Of a DNA stretch of 64,000 nt, positions 41,743-50,483 are shown piece after piece (the stretch's first letter is position 1; the number at the start of each line of letters is the position of its first letter). A program made the translations under genes and the position numbers. The notes beneath the pieces were generated by a model, which saw only the letters and a list, made by a program, of their open reading frames with translations, did no database searches and was not told the origin of the DNA. The DNA comes from Paenibacillus dendritiformis. Lineage in GTDB: Bacteria > Bacillota > Bacilli > Paenibacillales > Paenibacillaceae. The DNA is taken from contig NZ_AP025344.1 in assembly GCF_021654795.1 (NCBI RefSeq), positions 5,208,501 through 5,272,500 of the forward strand, read 5' to 3'.

Positions 41743-42384
41743 ATGTTTAATGAGATCGAAAAAGAAGCAGTTTATAATGTCATTTATAAAAGAAGAGACG
41801 TTCGGAATTTTCTTCCGAATCCTGTACCTAGAGAGATTATCGGCCGAATTTTACAAGCGGCGCACCATGCACCCTCTGTAGGATTTATGCAGCCATGGAA
41901 TTTCATTATAGTGGATTCTATGGAAGTCAAAGAGAGATTAGCTTGGGCGACAGAAAAAGAAAGACGAGCCTTGGCGATTCATTACGAAGAAGAGCGCGCT
42001 GCCCAATTTTTAAGTTTAAAAATTGAAGGAATTAAAGAGGCGCCCTTAACGATCTGTGTCACCTGCGATCCAACAAGCGGGGGTTCGCATGTACTGGGAC
42101 GAAATTCGATTCCGGAGACAGATATTCTTTCTACGGCATGTGCCATCCAAAATATGTGGTTAGCGGCGTGTGTAGAAGGTTTAGCCATGGGATGGGTAAG
42201 TTTTTACAAAAAAAATGATGTTCGAGATATTTTGCAAATCCCTCCGCACATTGACCCTGTTGCTTTACTTTCCATTGGATATACGGACGACTACCCCTCC
42301 GCTCCCATTTTAGAACAAGTCAAGTGGGAAAAACGAAAATCTCTTGAAAATCTAATATTTCATAATAAATGGGGAGAACAATAA
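41743..42384 (+). CDS. bluB: 5,6-dimethylbenzimidazole synthase BluB
   Basis: BluB breaks down reduced FMN with oxygen to form 5,6-dimethylbenzimidazole, the lower ligand of vitamin B12. The protein of 213 residues has the nitroreductase-like fold with BluB features: YKRRDVRNFLPNPVP, APSVGFMQPWNFI and AACVEGLAMGWVSFY. The start at 41743 has AAAGAGG upstream. The gene is clearly AT-rich compared with the eut genes and ppaC around it, which suggests separate acquisition. Placed head-to-head with the B12 riboswitch RNA, it probably supports coenzyme supply for EutBC. Confidence 0.9.
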   Translation: MFNEIEKEAVYNVIYKRRDVRNFLPNPVPREIIGRILQAAHHAPSVGFMQPWNFIIVDSMEVKERLAWATEKERRALAIHYEEERAAQFLSLKIEGIKEAPLTICVTCDPTSGGSHVLGRNSIPETDILSTACAIQNMWLAACVEGLAMGWVSFYKKNDVRDILQIPPHIDPVALLSIGYTDDYPSAPILEQVKWEKRKSLENLIFHNKWGEQ

Positions 42385-42469
42385 GCGAATGGCAAGCAAC
42401 AAGCTACAGTTATTGAAAAATGGGTAAAATCGCGGCTTCGATGTTGCGATTATTCCGTCTGCCATTCGC
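42385..42469. other. Long inverted repeat after bluB
   Basis: GCGAATGGCA (42385-42394) is repeated inverted at 42460-42469. The centre contains a second short hairpin (ATCGC...GCGAT). It may end bluB transcription, although no T run follows. Confidence 0.45.
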
Positions 42470-42476
42470 TGTAACC

Positions 42477-42506
42477 TTGATTGTTAAATGGATTCTAAGG
42501 TATACT
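42477..42506 (+). promoter_or_regulatory. Promoter of ppaC
   Basis: TTGATT (42477-42482), 18 bases, TATACT (42501-42506), about 38 bases before the start codon. Confidence 0.65.
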
Positions 42507-42543
42507 TTTCTCGCCAGAATATAGATGTAAGGGAGTAAGCATC

Positions 42544-43473
42544 ATGGAAAAAGTTCTTATTTTCGGACATAAAAATCCAGACACAGATAGTATTTGTTCG
42601 GCCATTGCGTATGCAGATTTGAAAACGCAATTAGGCTTCGATGTCGAGCCGGTTCGCCTCGGCAGCATCAACGGGGAAACGCAATTCGCGCTGGATACGT
42701 TCCAAGCGGAAGCGCCGCGCCTGGTAGAGACCGTGGCGAACGAAGTGAACGGCGTGATTCTCGTCGATCACAACGAACGGCAGCAAAGCGCCAACGACAT
42801 TGATCAGGTACAGGTGCTGGAAGTCATCGACCATCACCGCATCGCGAACTTCGAGACGAGCGGTCCGCTGTACTATCGGGCGGAACCGGTTGGCTGCACC
42901 GCTACAATCTTGAATAAAATGTACAAAGAAAACGGGAAGTCGATCAGCAAAAATATTGCCGGTCTGATGTTGTCGGCGATCATTTCCGATTCGCTGCTGT
43001 TCAAATCCCCGACTTGCACGGAGCAAGACGTGGCTGCTGCCCGCGAGTTGGCCGCCATCGCCGGCGTCGATGCGGAGCAATACGGCCTGGAAATGCTGAA
43101 AGCGGGCGCGAACCTGAGCGACAAGAGCATCGAGGAGCTGCTCTCGCTTGACGCGAAGGAATTCACCATGGGCAGCGCAAAGGTGGAAATCGCGCAAGTG
43201 AATGCGGTGGACGTGAACGATGTGCTGTCTCGCCAAGCGGAAGTGGAAGCGGCCTTGTCCGGCATTATCGCGAAGAAAGGCCTCGATCTGTTCGTGTTCG
43301 TCGTGACCGATATTCTGAACAGCAATTCCGTGGCCATTGCGCTCGGCTCCAAGGCGGACGCCGTCGAGAAGGCATACAATGTTAACCTCGAAAACAACAC
43401 CGCGCTTCTGAAGGGCGTCGTATCCCGCAAGAAGCAAATCGTGCCTGTGCTGACAGACACCCTGAGCAAATAA
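42544..43473 (+). CDS. ppaC: Manganese-dependent inorganic pyrophosphatase
   Basis: Family II pyrophosphatase of 309 residues, cytosolic, hydrolyses diphosphate to phosphate. The DHH-family motifs are plain: FGHKNPDTDSI with metal-binding His and Asp at the N-terminus, VDHNE and VIDHHRIANF. The C-terminal DHHA2 domain ends with SRKKQIVP. It has its own promoter and is not linked functionally to the eut locus. Confidence 0.96.
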   Translation: MEKVLIFGHKNPDTDSICSAIAYADLKTQLGFDVEPVRLGSINGETQFALDTFQAEAPRLVETVANEVNGVILVDHNERQQSANDIDQVQVLEVIDHHRIANFETSGPLYYRAEPVGCTATILNKMYKENGKSISKNIAGLMLSAIISDSLLFKSPTCTEQDVAAARELAAIAGVDAEQYGLEMLKAGANLSDKSIEELLSLDAKEFTMGSAKVEIAQVNAVDVNDVLSRQAEVEAALSGIIAKKGLDLFVFVVTDILNSNSVAIALGSKADAVEKAYNVNLENNTALLKGVVSRKKQIVPVLTDTLSK

Positions 43474-43600
43474 ATTCCCTAAGCCCGATAATCATCATTC
43501 CCCCCAGCTTGGGACCAACGGTGCGGGCCGCGCTTTCGAGTGCGGCCGGCCGCTATGTTTCCTCTCTCCTTGTTTTGCAACCCCACCCGCTAGAGGGCAC

Positions 43601-43629
43601 AAAAAAACGCCCCCGCCGTGCGGGAGCGT
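43601..43629 (-). terminator. Terminator of the RpiR gene
   Basis: On the minus strand ACGCTCCCGC pairs with GCGGGGGCGT around ACG, followed by six or seven T. It lies 15 bases past the stop. Confidence 0.85.
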
Positions 43630-43644
43630 CCTCCTTTCCTGCCA

Positions 43645-44505
43645 TCACAGAAAATAATTCGTTATCGACTGATCGCTGGCCAATATCCCTTCGCTGTCCA
43701 GCTTTTTCTTCAAATACTGCTTATCCGATGAAATGAAAACGCTCATGATGAGATCGACGACAAACAGAAACGTGATGTGGTTGGACATGAAGGCGCTGTT
43801 GTTGACCGAAATTTTATCCGGCGCGATAATATCCACTACCGCATTTTCCGTAATCGGCGACGAATCGTAGCAGGTCACCGCCACCGTCTTGGCCTGGTTG
43901 ACCTGCGCGATGGCGACGGCGTCAATAATCTCCCGCGTTGAACCCGAACGCGAGAAGGCGATCACGACATCGTCCGGACCGCATTGGGAGGCCGCGATTT
44001 TCATTTCCCTGCTGTCGTTGATGGCATCGGCATGAATGCCGATAATCGCAAGCCGGTTCTTCAAGGCCATGGCCGCGAGGAATGAATCGAACAATCCGAT
44101 CAGGACGATTCTGCGCGCCCCCTTCAGCAGCTCGACCACTTGATGAAGCTGGGCTTCCGTAATGAGCGCCGAGGTGTTGACGATCAGCTCGTTATAATCC
44201 AGAGCCAGCGCATCAATGACGTTGATCTCGCGCCGCTCCTTCTTTTTGGCCTGCATATCCCGGTAAAACGCATCCTGGGCGAACGCGATTTTAAAATCGT
44301 TGAAGCCTTTGAAGCCCACCTTTTTGCAAAAACGGTTGATGCTTGTCTCGGACACGCCGATTTCATTCGCGATCGCCGTAATCGTGTTACGGGTGATGAA
44401 TTCCGGATTGTGTATAACGAAATTGGCGATTTGATTTTCGCCGTATGTTAATTTTTGCGTTTGCGATACAATTTTTGCGATGACCGCCGGAACCTGTGAA
44501 GACAT
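43645..44505 (-). CDS. RpiR/MurR-family transcriptional regulator
   Basis: This 286-residue regulator has an N-terminal RpiR helix-turn-helix (TRNTITAIANEIGVSETSINRF, split for reading at GVS) and a C-terminal SIS sugar-phosphate domain (RIVLIGLFDSFLAAMAL, VIAFSRSGSTREI). AGGAGGAGG precedes ATG. It lies downstream of, and in the same direction as, the hydantoinase operon. It may have its own TATAAT promoter (44570-44575). It is a likely controller of that operon through the GAAAAT...ATTTTC repeats upstream of the FAD oxidoreductase gene. Confidence 0.87.
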   Translation of the reverse strand: MSSQVPAVIAKIVSQTQKLTYGENQIANFVIHNPEFITRNTITAIANEIGVSETSINRFCKKVGFKGFNDFKIAFAQDAFYRDMQAKKKERREINVIDALALDYNELIVNTSALITEAQLHQVVELLKGARRIVLIGLFDSFLAAMALKNRLAIIGIHADAINDSREMKIAASQCGPDDVVIAFSRSGSTREIIDAVAIAQVNQAKTVAVTCYDSSPITENAVVDIIAPDKISVNNSAFMSNHITFLFVVDLIMSVFISSDKQYLKKKLDSEGILASDQSITNYFL

Positions 44506-44601
44506 GGTACCTCCTCCTGACTGCCAATGGGAAAAAAATGCGAATCCGGTAACCTCGCTAGCACACCCCATTATATCATATCAAGGGAAGTAATGAGAAA
44601 A

Positions 44602-45291
44602 TCAAGCCAACATCATTTTCCAATTTTCGGCCCGCCGGCGAAGCTCGGCGGCATCCATTGCCCCCGTCTCGACTAGAAAAGCGTAATCGAGCGCATTCGG
44701 CAGAACGGGCAGGTTCAGCATCGTCTTGCAGAACGCATGCGCTGCGATTTCGCTGCATTTCACGATGCTGGATCGCTTCGTATACCAGCTTCCGAGCTTG
44801 AAAATCTCGATCGGCTCCAGCGTCTCATTCGTGAATTGCCCCGCCCGGTACTCCGTATAATGAAAAAACTCATGCGCCAAATGAATGTCGATCAGCCGCT
44901 CCAGCTCTTCTTCCGGCTCCTCGCATCCCTTCCCCATCACCGTCCGGTAAGCCTCCCGCATATCGCGGAGCGACGAGGCATAAATGACAATCGCCGGCGG
45001 GCTCTGGGCGAAATCAATCTGCGCGCGGAAGCTGACGTTGTGGAAGTTGCCGGACCGGTTCGTCACTTCATACCGCAAGCCTTCCATGTGACACAGATCC
45101 CGGATGGACTTGCGCTTCCCCTTGTATACAGCCGCCGTCTCTCTCCCCCGTTTCAATGAATTGCTTACATAGTACGGAATTCGTTCCTGCGGTATTTTGC
45201 GGAAAAGAGGATCCTGCTCCAGCTCGGCGCACGCCAGCCATTCATCGGATCCATCCCTTTCCGTCAAGCGGCGGATAACCTCGTCCGGCAT
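44602..45291 (-). CDS. Unknown protein with HEFFH metal-binding motif
   Basis: A 229-residue soluble protein. Its most telling feature is LAHEFFHYTEYRAG (about residues 139-152), an HExxH zinc-metalloprotease motif, followed about 30 residues later by conserved-looking CSEIAAHAF that could supply the third ligand. GGGGAGGGGAAGGA precedes ATG. It starts 12 bases after the hydantoinase stop, so it is part of that operon. I do not recognise the family. It could be a peptidase or amidohydrolase that acts on the same substrate. Confidence 0.65.
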   Translation of the reverse strand: MPDEVIRRLTERDGSDEWLACAELEQDPLFRKIPQERIPYYVSNSLKRGRETAAVYKGKRKSIRDLCHMEGLRYEVTNRSGNFHNVSFRAQIDFAQSPPAIVIYASSLRDMREAYRTVMGKGCEEPEEELERLIDIHLAHEFFHYTEYRAGQFTNETLEPIEIFKLGSWYTKRSSIVKCSEIAAHAFCKTMLNLPVLPNALDYAFLVETGAMDAAELRRRAENWKMMLA

Positions 45292-45303
45292 TCCTTCCCC
45301 TCC

Positions 45304-47451
45304 TTATTGGTAGGCTACGACGATCAATTCTTCTTCCTCTTTCAGCATTTCCGTCTCGATCTCAAGAATCGACATCAACTGCTCCTTCGTCTGCATCCCG
45401 GTCAGATCAAGCATCTTCTCCCGATAAAAGACGAAGACCTTCGGTATGGTCGCGTTCGCGTCGGAGTAGATCGTATTGTCGTCCAAAAATTCATGCAGCC
45501 GGTTCCCGAACTCACCTTTGGCCACCTTCGCAAAATGAACGTTCCCCTTCTTGAACCGGACGACGCCTTCCCGATCGAGCACGCTCACATAGTTCCTCTT
45601 CTTCTTGATTAGACCGAAGAACGATTTCTTCGTCTCCTCGCCGACGAACAGGCTCCAGCGGCCGCACCGGGACGCCAGCTTCATACTGTCCGCCGGCTGA
45701 TCGACCGAGCTCGCGGCGATGGCGGCCATCTCCTCGACCGACAGCGCCTCCTGGCCCAGATCTTTGGAGCGAAGCTCTGTCGAGCCCGTCGCGACGGCCC
45801 GCAAAATGTTTTTCTGGCTGTCGATCTCGATCGTCACCTCGACCGTGTCCTCGTTGGCCCCCGATTGGACGATTCGTTCGACGATGTCGGAGCGAATTCG
45901 CTTGATATCTTCTTCCGTCGGATTCACGACGGTTCGCTCCAACTGCTCCTTCACCATCGCTAGGGCGACGCCGATCGTCGACACGAAAGGCGCATTGTTC
46001 GCGATCTGGAAGCGGAACCGCTCCCGCTCCGCCATGGCCGGGACAAGCACCGCGCCGCTGCCTCCGCCCCCGACCAGCGTCACGAACGAGCGATCCAGCT
46101 CGTAGTCCTCGATCATCTCATTGACGGTCTTCATCGTCTTGTCGATGGCGATATCCATCACCTGTCTGGCGGCCTCCTCGACGCTCAGGCCGACATGGGC
46201 GGCAAAGGCTTCCCATGCCCGCACCGCCGCTTCCTTGTTCCCCCGCGCATAATCGCCTTCCGGGATATAACCGAGAATATTGGCCGCGCCAGCCAGCGTA
46301 TACGAGAATTCCTTGCCGTTCTCGCTCTGGCAGATAATATATTCGGCCGGATCCCCTTCCCGCGGGCTGACGAACTTGACCTTCGGGTTGATGATCTCAT
46401 CGCCCGGAGCGAACGCCTCATAGTCCTTGCCCGCGATATGGGCGCTTCGCGGACCGACATCGGTGATCTTCCCGTTCGCCACCTTGATCATGCTTCCGCC
46501 GGCAATGCCGAGCGTGCGCACATCCAGGGATTGCAAATAGGTCCGGTGTCCGCCGACCTGAGCATTCTTAATCATGACCTTCCCGTTCTTGATGACGGAA
46601 ATATCGACGCTCGTGCCGCCGACCTCGAAAAAGATGCCGTCCGACACCTTCTCATACATCAGGACGCCTGCGACACCGGCGGCAAGCCCCGACAGCATCG
46701 TCAAAATCGGACGCTTGCGCACCTCGTCGATGCTCATCACGCCTCCGTCGCACCGCATAATCATAAGCGGAGATTGAATATTGGCGTTCTTGACCGATTT
46801 CTCCGTCATATTTGCCGTTTCCATCATTTTCGGAATGAGGGAGGCATTGACGACCGCCGTTCTTGTCCGTGTCTTGAGTCCGTACAACTGAGAGATTTCA
46901 TGTCCGCCGGTCGCGTACATCCCTTTGCGGTTCGCGATCTCGACGACGCGGAGCTCATTGGCCGGATCATCGACGCTATATGCCTCGGACGCGACGATCA
47001 CTTCCGCCCCCTGCCGCGCCAGCTCGTCAATCGCCGCTTCGATATCCTCGTCCCGCAAATTTTTGGAATCCAGGTACGTATGATAGGTCTTCAAATATTT
47101 GCCCGGCGCCAGCTCGATATCCCCGGGATTCGACTCCGAACGCGCGCTCATGCCGTCAAGTCCGGAACCCATGCCGATGATGCCGACGCTGGCCACATCC
47201 CCTTCCAGCAAGGCGTTCGTCGCTTGCGTCGTGCCGTGGGCTATAAAGGTTACATCGTCCGGGGAGATGCCCTCGTTCTCCAAAATGCGCTGTAATATCT
47301 CCACAATCCCTTTCGCCACACCGTCTTCATGATGATGTGTCGTCGGAATTTTCATCTTCCCGATAACCTCGTAGGTCTCATTGTCAATGACGGCCGCATC
47401 CGTGAAGGTGCCTCCGACATCAATCCCAACCCTTACTTTTCTTCTCTCCAT
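45304..47451 (-). CDS. Hydantoinase/oxoprolinase family protein (HyuA-like)
   Basis: Members of this ATP-dependent family open lactam or hydantoin rings. The 715-residue protein has the N-terminal actin-like motif VRVGIDVGGTFTDAAVIDN, HGTTQATNALLEGD, and the second nucleotide segment VTLVGGGGSGAVLVPAMAER. The last ~150 residues form an extension rather than a HyuB subunit, and no hyuB gene follows. GGAGGAG precedes ATG at 47451. The permease upstream and FAD oxidoreductase suggest a catabolic pathway for a cyclic amide or similar compound. The substrate is not readable from the sequence. Confidence 0.85.
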   Translation of the reverse strand: MERRKVRVGIDVGGTFTDAAVIDNETYEVIGKMKIPTTHHHEDGVAKGIVEILQRILENEGISPDDVTFIAHGTTQATNALLEGDVASVGIIGMGSGLDGMSARSESNPGDIELAPGKYLKTYHTYLDSKNLRDEDIEAAIDELARQGAEVIVASEAYSVDDPANELRVVEIANRKGMYATGGHEISQLYGLKTRTRTAVVNASLIPKMMETANMTEKSVKNANIQSPLMIMRCDGGVMSIDEVRKRPILTMLSGLAAGVAGVLMYEKVSDGIFFEVGGTSVDISVIKNGKVMIKNAQVGGHRTYLQSLDVRTLGIAGGSMIKVANGKITDVGPRSAHIAGKDYEAFAPGDEIINPKVKFVSPREGDPAEYIICQSENGKEFSYTLAGAANILGYIPEGDYARGNKEAAVRAWEAFAAHVGLSVEEAARQVMDIAIDKTMKTVNEMIEDYELDRSFVTLVGGGGSGAVLVPAMAERERFRFQIANNAPFVSTIGVALAMVKEQLERTVVNPTEEDIKRIRSDIVERIVQSGANEDTVEVTIEIDSQKNILRAVATGSTELRSKDLGQEALSVEEMAAIAASSVDQPADSMKLASRCGRWSLFVGEETKKSFFGLIKKKRNYVSVLDREGVVRFKKGNVHFAKVAKGEFGNRLHEFLDDNTIYSDANATIPKVFVFYREKMLDLTGMQTKEQLMSILEIETEMLKEEEELIVVAYQ

Positions 47452-47512
47452 CGTTCTCCTCCTGCGGCAACGGGCGGACACCCGCAAGTCTCCGCCCGGA
47501 TTCTAGCTTCTT

Positions 47513-48805
47513 CTAAAAGACCATGAATGACCCGAACACCATCGAAATCAGCACCGCGGCCATCATCCAAGGAAGCGTCTTTTTCAAAATATCGTTAATG
47601 TCGCTCTTCGTAAAATCCGCGACCCACACGTTATGCGAGTTGGTCGGGTCGGATACGGCCTGCACGTTGCTGACGACGCGCAGAGCCAGCATCGCCGCGA
47701 CCGGGGTCATGCCCGCCGAGACGAACAGGGCGGCGATGCCGCTGCCCAGCCCCCATACGTTCAGCGGCCCGCGGTAGATGGCGAGCGGAGACAGCACAGT
47801 GAAGAACAGAATGTACATGAGCGGACTGGTCGGCAGCACCGCTTCAATCAATGGGCTGATCAGCGCCGATACCTGCGGCGCCATGACGGAATTCAACAGA
47901 ATGCCGATGCCGATCATGAGCGCCATCGCGCCCGCGACGTCCTGAATCCCTTCCACCAGCGCGCTGGACAGGACATGAATCGGCCGCTTCGGCCAGGTCA
48001 GCAGTATCGTAACCAACGCGCCGATGACCACCGCCGGCACGATGTCGAGCTTGAACGCAAAGACGAGAATGACCGGTACAAGCGGGCTAATGAGAGCAAA
48101 GGCAGGCACTTTTTTGCCTTCTCCGCCGGAAGCCGTCGGCATCGCCCATGCTTTGCGGCCCTTGCCGTCCCGCCGGATGTAGAAAATAATCATCGCCAAC
48201 GATACGAGAATGAGCGGCAGCGCGGCGACCAGCGTATAATCCGCAATCGTCTGCACCGAGAGGCCGAGCACGTCCACATAGACGGCCCAGTTGGAGACGT
48301 TGAACAGCGCCCCGACGCCGACGGCGGAAATGACGACGATGGAGGCGACGAACTGGGAAATGCCCGCCGTCAGCATAATCGGAATGACGATCGTACCGAC
48401 CAGGATGACCATGCCCAGTCCGCCGGCCGCCGAGAAAATAATAGATGCGGTTGCGAAAAACAAGACCGCGATCAGCACCGGCTTGTCGCCTGCAAGCTCG
48501 GCCGCTTTGCGGATAATCGACTTCGTAATGCCGACTTTATTCAAAATTTGGCCGAACCAGGCCCCGAACACCAAGCCCGCGATGGCGCCGGACAGCCGCA
48601 TCGAGCCGGACGACAGAATCGTCTTGGCAATCGTGGTCGCCTCGGGATCGTTCGACATCCACGGCACGCCGGCGATGACGGCGAACAGAATGGCCATCAA
48701 GGGCAGGGCGAGAATGGTCGGCAGCTTCCGGGTCATCATTAACCCGACGAATACAAGAAAGACAAGTAAAATGCCGATGGCTTGAACCCACATTAACGAT
48801 GTCAC
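47513..48805 (-). CDS. Transporter of the GntP/CitM-like (ion transporter) superfamily
   Basis: This 430-residue membrane protein has about eleven to twelve helices, with re-entrant-like glycine-rich loops (SAAGGLGMVILVGTIVIP) and two repeated halves. It resembles carboxylate and gluconate permeases. It starts with GTG at 48805 after GAGAGGGG. It lies between the FAD oxidoreductase and hydantoinase genes and probably imports their substrate. Confidence 0.82.
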   Translation of the reverse strand: MTSLMWVQAIGILLVFLVFVGLMMTRKLPTILALPLMAILFAVIAGVPWMSNDPEATTIAKTILSSGSMRLSGAIAGLVFGAWFGQILNKVGITKSIIRKAAELAGDKPVLIAVLFFATASIIFSAAGGLGMVILVGTIVIPIMLTAGISQFVASIVVISAVGVGALFNVSNWAVYVDVLGLSVQTIADYTLVAALPLILVSLAMIIFYIRRDGKGRKAWAMPTASGGEGKKVPAFALISPLVPVILVFAFKLDIVPAVVIGALVTILLTWPKRPIHVLSSALVEGIQDVAGAMALMIGIGILLNSVMAPQVSALISPLIEAVLPTSPLMYILFFTVLSPLAIYRGPLNVWGLGSGIAALFVSAGMTPVAAMLALRVVSNVQAVSDPTNSHNVWVADFTKSDINDILKKTLPWMMAAVLISMVFGSFMVF

Positions 48806-48851
48806 GATGATTTCCCCTCTCGAATCAAGTTCTTATCCTGCTCAGGCTCAT

Positions 48852-50210
48852 CTATATTTCTAAATAAGCGCCTTGCGCTCTGAGTACGGATTGGACTTCC
48901 TTGATGTCCACATCCCGCACGCCGATGCCGTTCTTCGCGGCTACCGCGGCGGCTACGCCGCCGGCATGGCCGATCGCTCCCGTCGTCGGCGTCGTCCGCA
49001 TCGCGGCCTGCGCCTCGAAGGTGGCCGAAATGCATCTGCCGATGACGATCAGGTTATGCACGGAATCCGTGATCATGCAGGAGTAAGGAATGCTGTACAT
49101 GCCGCCCCATTCCAGCTTCTGATGCTTCGTTCCTTCCCCGTCCGGACTATGGATATCGATCGGATAGCCGGAATGGGCGATCGTGTCCTCGAACAACCGC
49201 TGCTCCAGCAGATCCTCGGCCGTCAGCGTATACACGCCCTTAATCTGGCGGGAACCCCGAACGCCAATAGTCGGTCCGGTCGATTCCACGACCGCATGCT
49301 CGAAGCCCGGAATATACTTGCGCACGAACAGCTCCAGCTCGCGGCACTGCTTGCGGCCTTCCATCTCCGCCTTGCTGAGACTGAACGCATCTGTCGGGTC
49401 ATGACCGAGAATCCGGGTCGTATTCAGGATGACCTCGCCCGGGTTATTCGTCTCGAAAAACAGCACATTTTCCCGGGGAATCGAGATCTCGCCTCTCTCC
49501 TTCGCCAGCTTGAACAGGCTGTCGAACCCGCCTACCGACAGGCGCGGCGCCTTCTCGATGATGGACGTATCGCCCTGGTACAGCGGAAAGTCTTCCGGAT
49601 GGGCGTGAATATATTCCTTTACCTTCGAAATATCGACGTTGTACATCTTCATCTTCAACGTCATCGGCTGCATGGCCCCGTCGGATTCCCTGCCTTTAGT
49701 GAACTCGGCTCCCGCGCCGACGGACAAATCGCCGTCGCCCGTCCCGTCGATGAATACGGACGCCTCGATCTCGCTCAGACCCGATTTATTGCACACCGTG
49801 ATGCTGACGATTCGCCCGCTCTCGGTCTTCACGCCGGCCAGCATCGTATGGTACAGAATCTCCCCGCCGCTCTCGGTGACCATCAGCTCCAGTTCATGCT
49901 TCATCGCTTCGGCATCGAACGGAGTGACCGAATACGTGAAGCCGACCGTGTCGAAAATATGCCCCGGCGACTTGTCCTGCTTCTTCAGCCGTTCAATCAA
50001 CTGGTTCGTAAATCCTTGAATGGCAAGCTTCTCTCCCGCATGGAAGGTCATCATCGGGCCGACCCCATTCGCGGTAAGCGTCCCGCCAAGAAAGCCGTGC
50101 GACTCTACAATCAGGGTCTTCGCCCCCAAGCTGGATGCCGCAACGGCGGCCATCGCTCCCGAGATGCCGCCCCCCATGACGACCACATCATACTTCAGCC
50201 TGTTCCCCAT
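48852..50210 (-). CDS. FAD-dependent oxidoreductase, first gene of the hydantoinase operon
   Basis: The 452-residue protein has the FAD motif VVVMGGGISGAMAAVAASSL, the FIDGTGDGDLSVGAGAEF segment and a C-terminal IGRCISATFEAQAAMRTTP region of the FAD_oxidored family. It is thus related in kind to the gene at 7963-9549. ATG at 50210 follows AAGGAGCGAGG. It opens an operon with a permease and a hydantoinase-like enzyme, so it may oxidise the imported ring compound before ring opening (inference). Confidence 0.85.
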   Translation of the reverse strand: MGNRLKYDVVVMGGGISGAMAAVAASSLGAKTLIVESHGFLGGTLTANGVGPMMTFHAGEKLAIQGFTNQLIERLKKQDKSPGHIFDTVGFTYSVTPFDAEAMKHELELMVTESGGEILYHTMLAGVKTESGRIVSITVCNKSGLSEIEASVFIDGTGDGDLSVGAGAEFTKGRESDGAMQPMTLKMKMYNVDISKVKEYIHAHPEDFPLYQGDTSIIEKAPRLSVGGFDSLFKLAKERGEISIPRENVLFFETNNPGEVILNTTRILGHDPTDAFSLSKAEMEGRKQCRELELFVRKYIPGFEHAVVESTGPTIGVRGSRQIKGVYTLTAEDLLEQRLFEDTIAHSGYPIDIHSPDGEGTKHQKLEWGGMYSIPYSCMITDSVHNLIVIGRCISATFEAQAAMRTTPTTGAIGHAGGVAAAVAAKNGIGVRDVDIKEVQSVLRAQGAYLEI

Positions 50211-50293
50211 ACCGTCCTCGCTCCTTCTGATTGATGTATGATTGCTGCTTACCCATAGCCTATCAGACAAAAACCTCATTGTAAATGCTTTCA

Positions 50294-50338
50294 GGAAAAT
50301 AATTTTCTATATATCCGAAAATTATGTTTATTATTTTC
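50294..50338. promoter_or_regulatory. Candidate RpiR operator cluster
   Basis: GGAAAATAATTTTC (50294-50307) and an interrupted palindrome GAAAAT-N10-ATTTTC (50317-50338) lie upstream of the FAD oxidoreductase start. Such GAAAAT/ATTTTC dyads are typical of RpiR-family operators. Confidence 0.5.
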
Positions 50339-50375
50339 CGGATGTGTTTAATCTATGATGTAGCGCATAAAAGGC

Positions 50376-50409
50376 AAAAAAAATGACCGAAGCTTGCGCT
50401 CCGGGTCAT
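50376..50409 (-). terminator. Terminator of the amidase gene
   Basis: On the minus strand ATGACC and GGTCAT arms with an inner AGC/GCT stem are followed by eight T. Confidence 0.75.
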
Positions 50410-50447
50410 CTGAAAAGGGGATTGCCTCATCGGTTTTCCTCATATAG

Positions 50448-50482
50448 ATAGGCCGGCCATGAGCCTTGTCGGCCTATTTTTT
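50448..50482 (+). terminator. Second hairpin next to the amidase stop
   Basis: ATAGGCCG pairs with CGGCCTAT (50448-50477), followed on the plus strand by T6. No plus-strand gene leads into it, so it may act as a barrier or as an mRNA end for the minus-strand amidase. Confidence 0.5.
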
Positions 50483-50483
50483 C

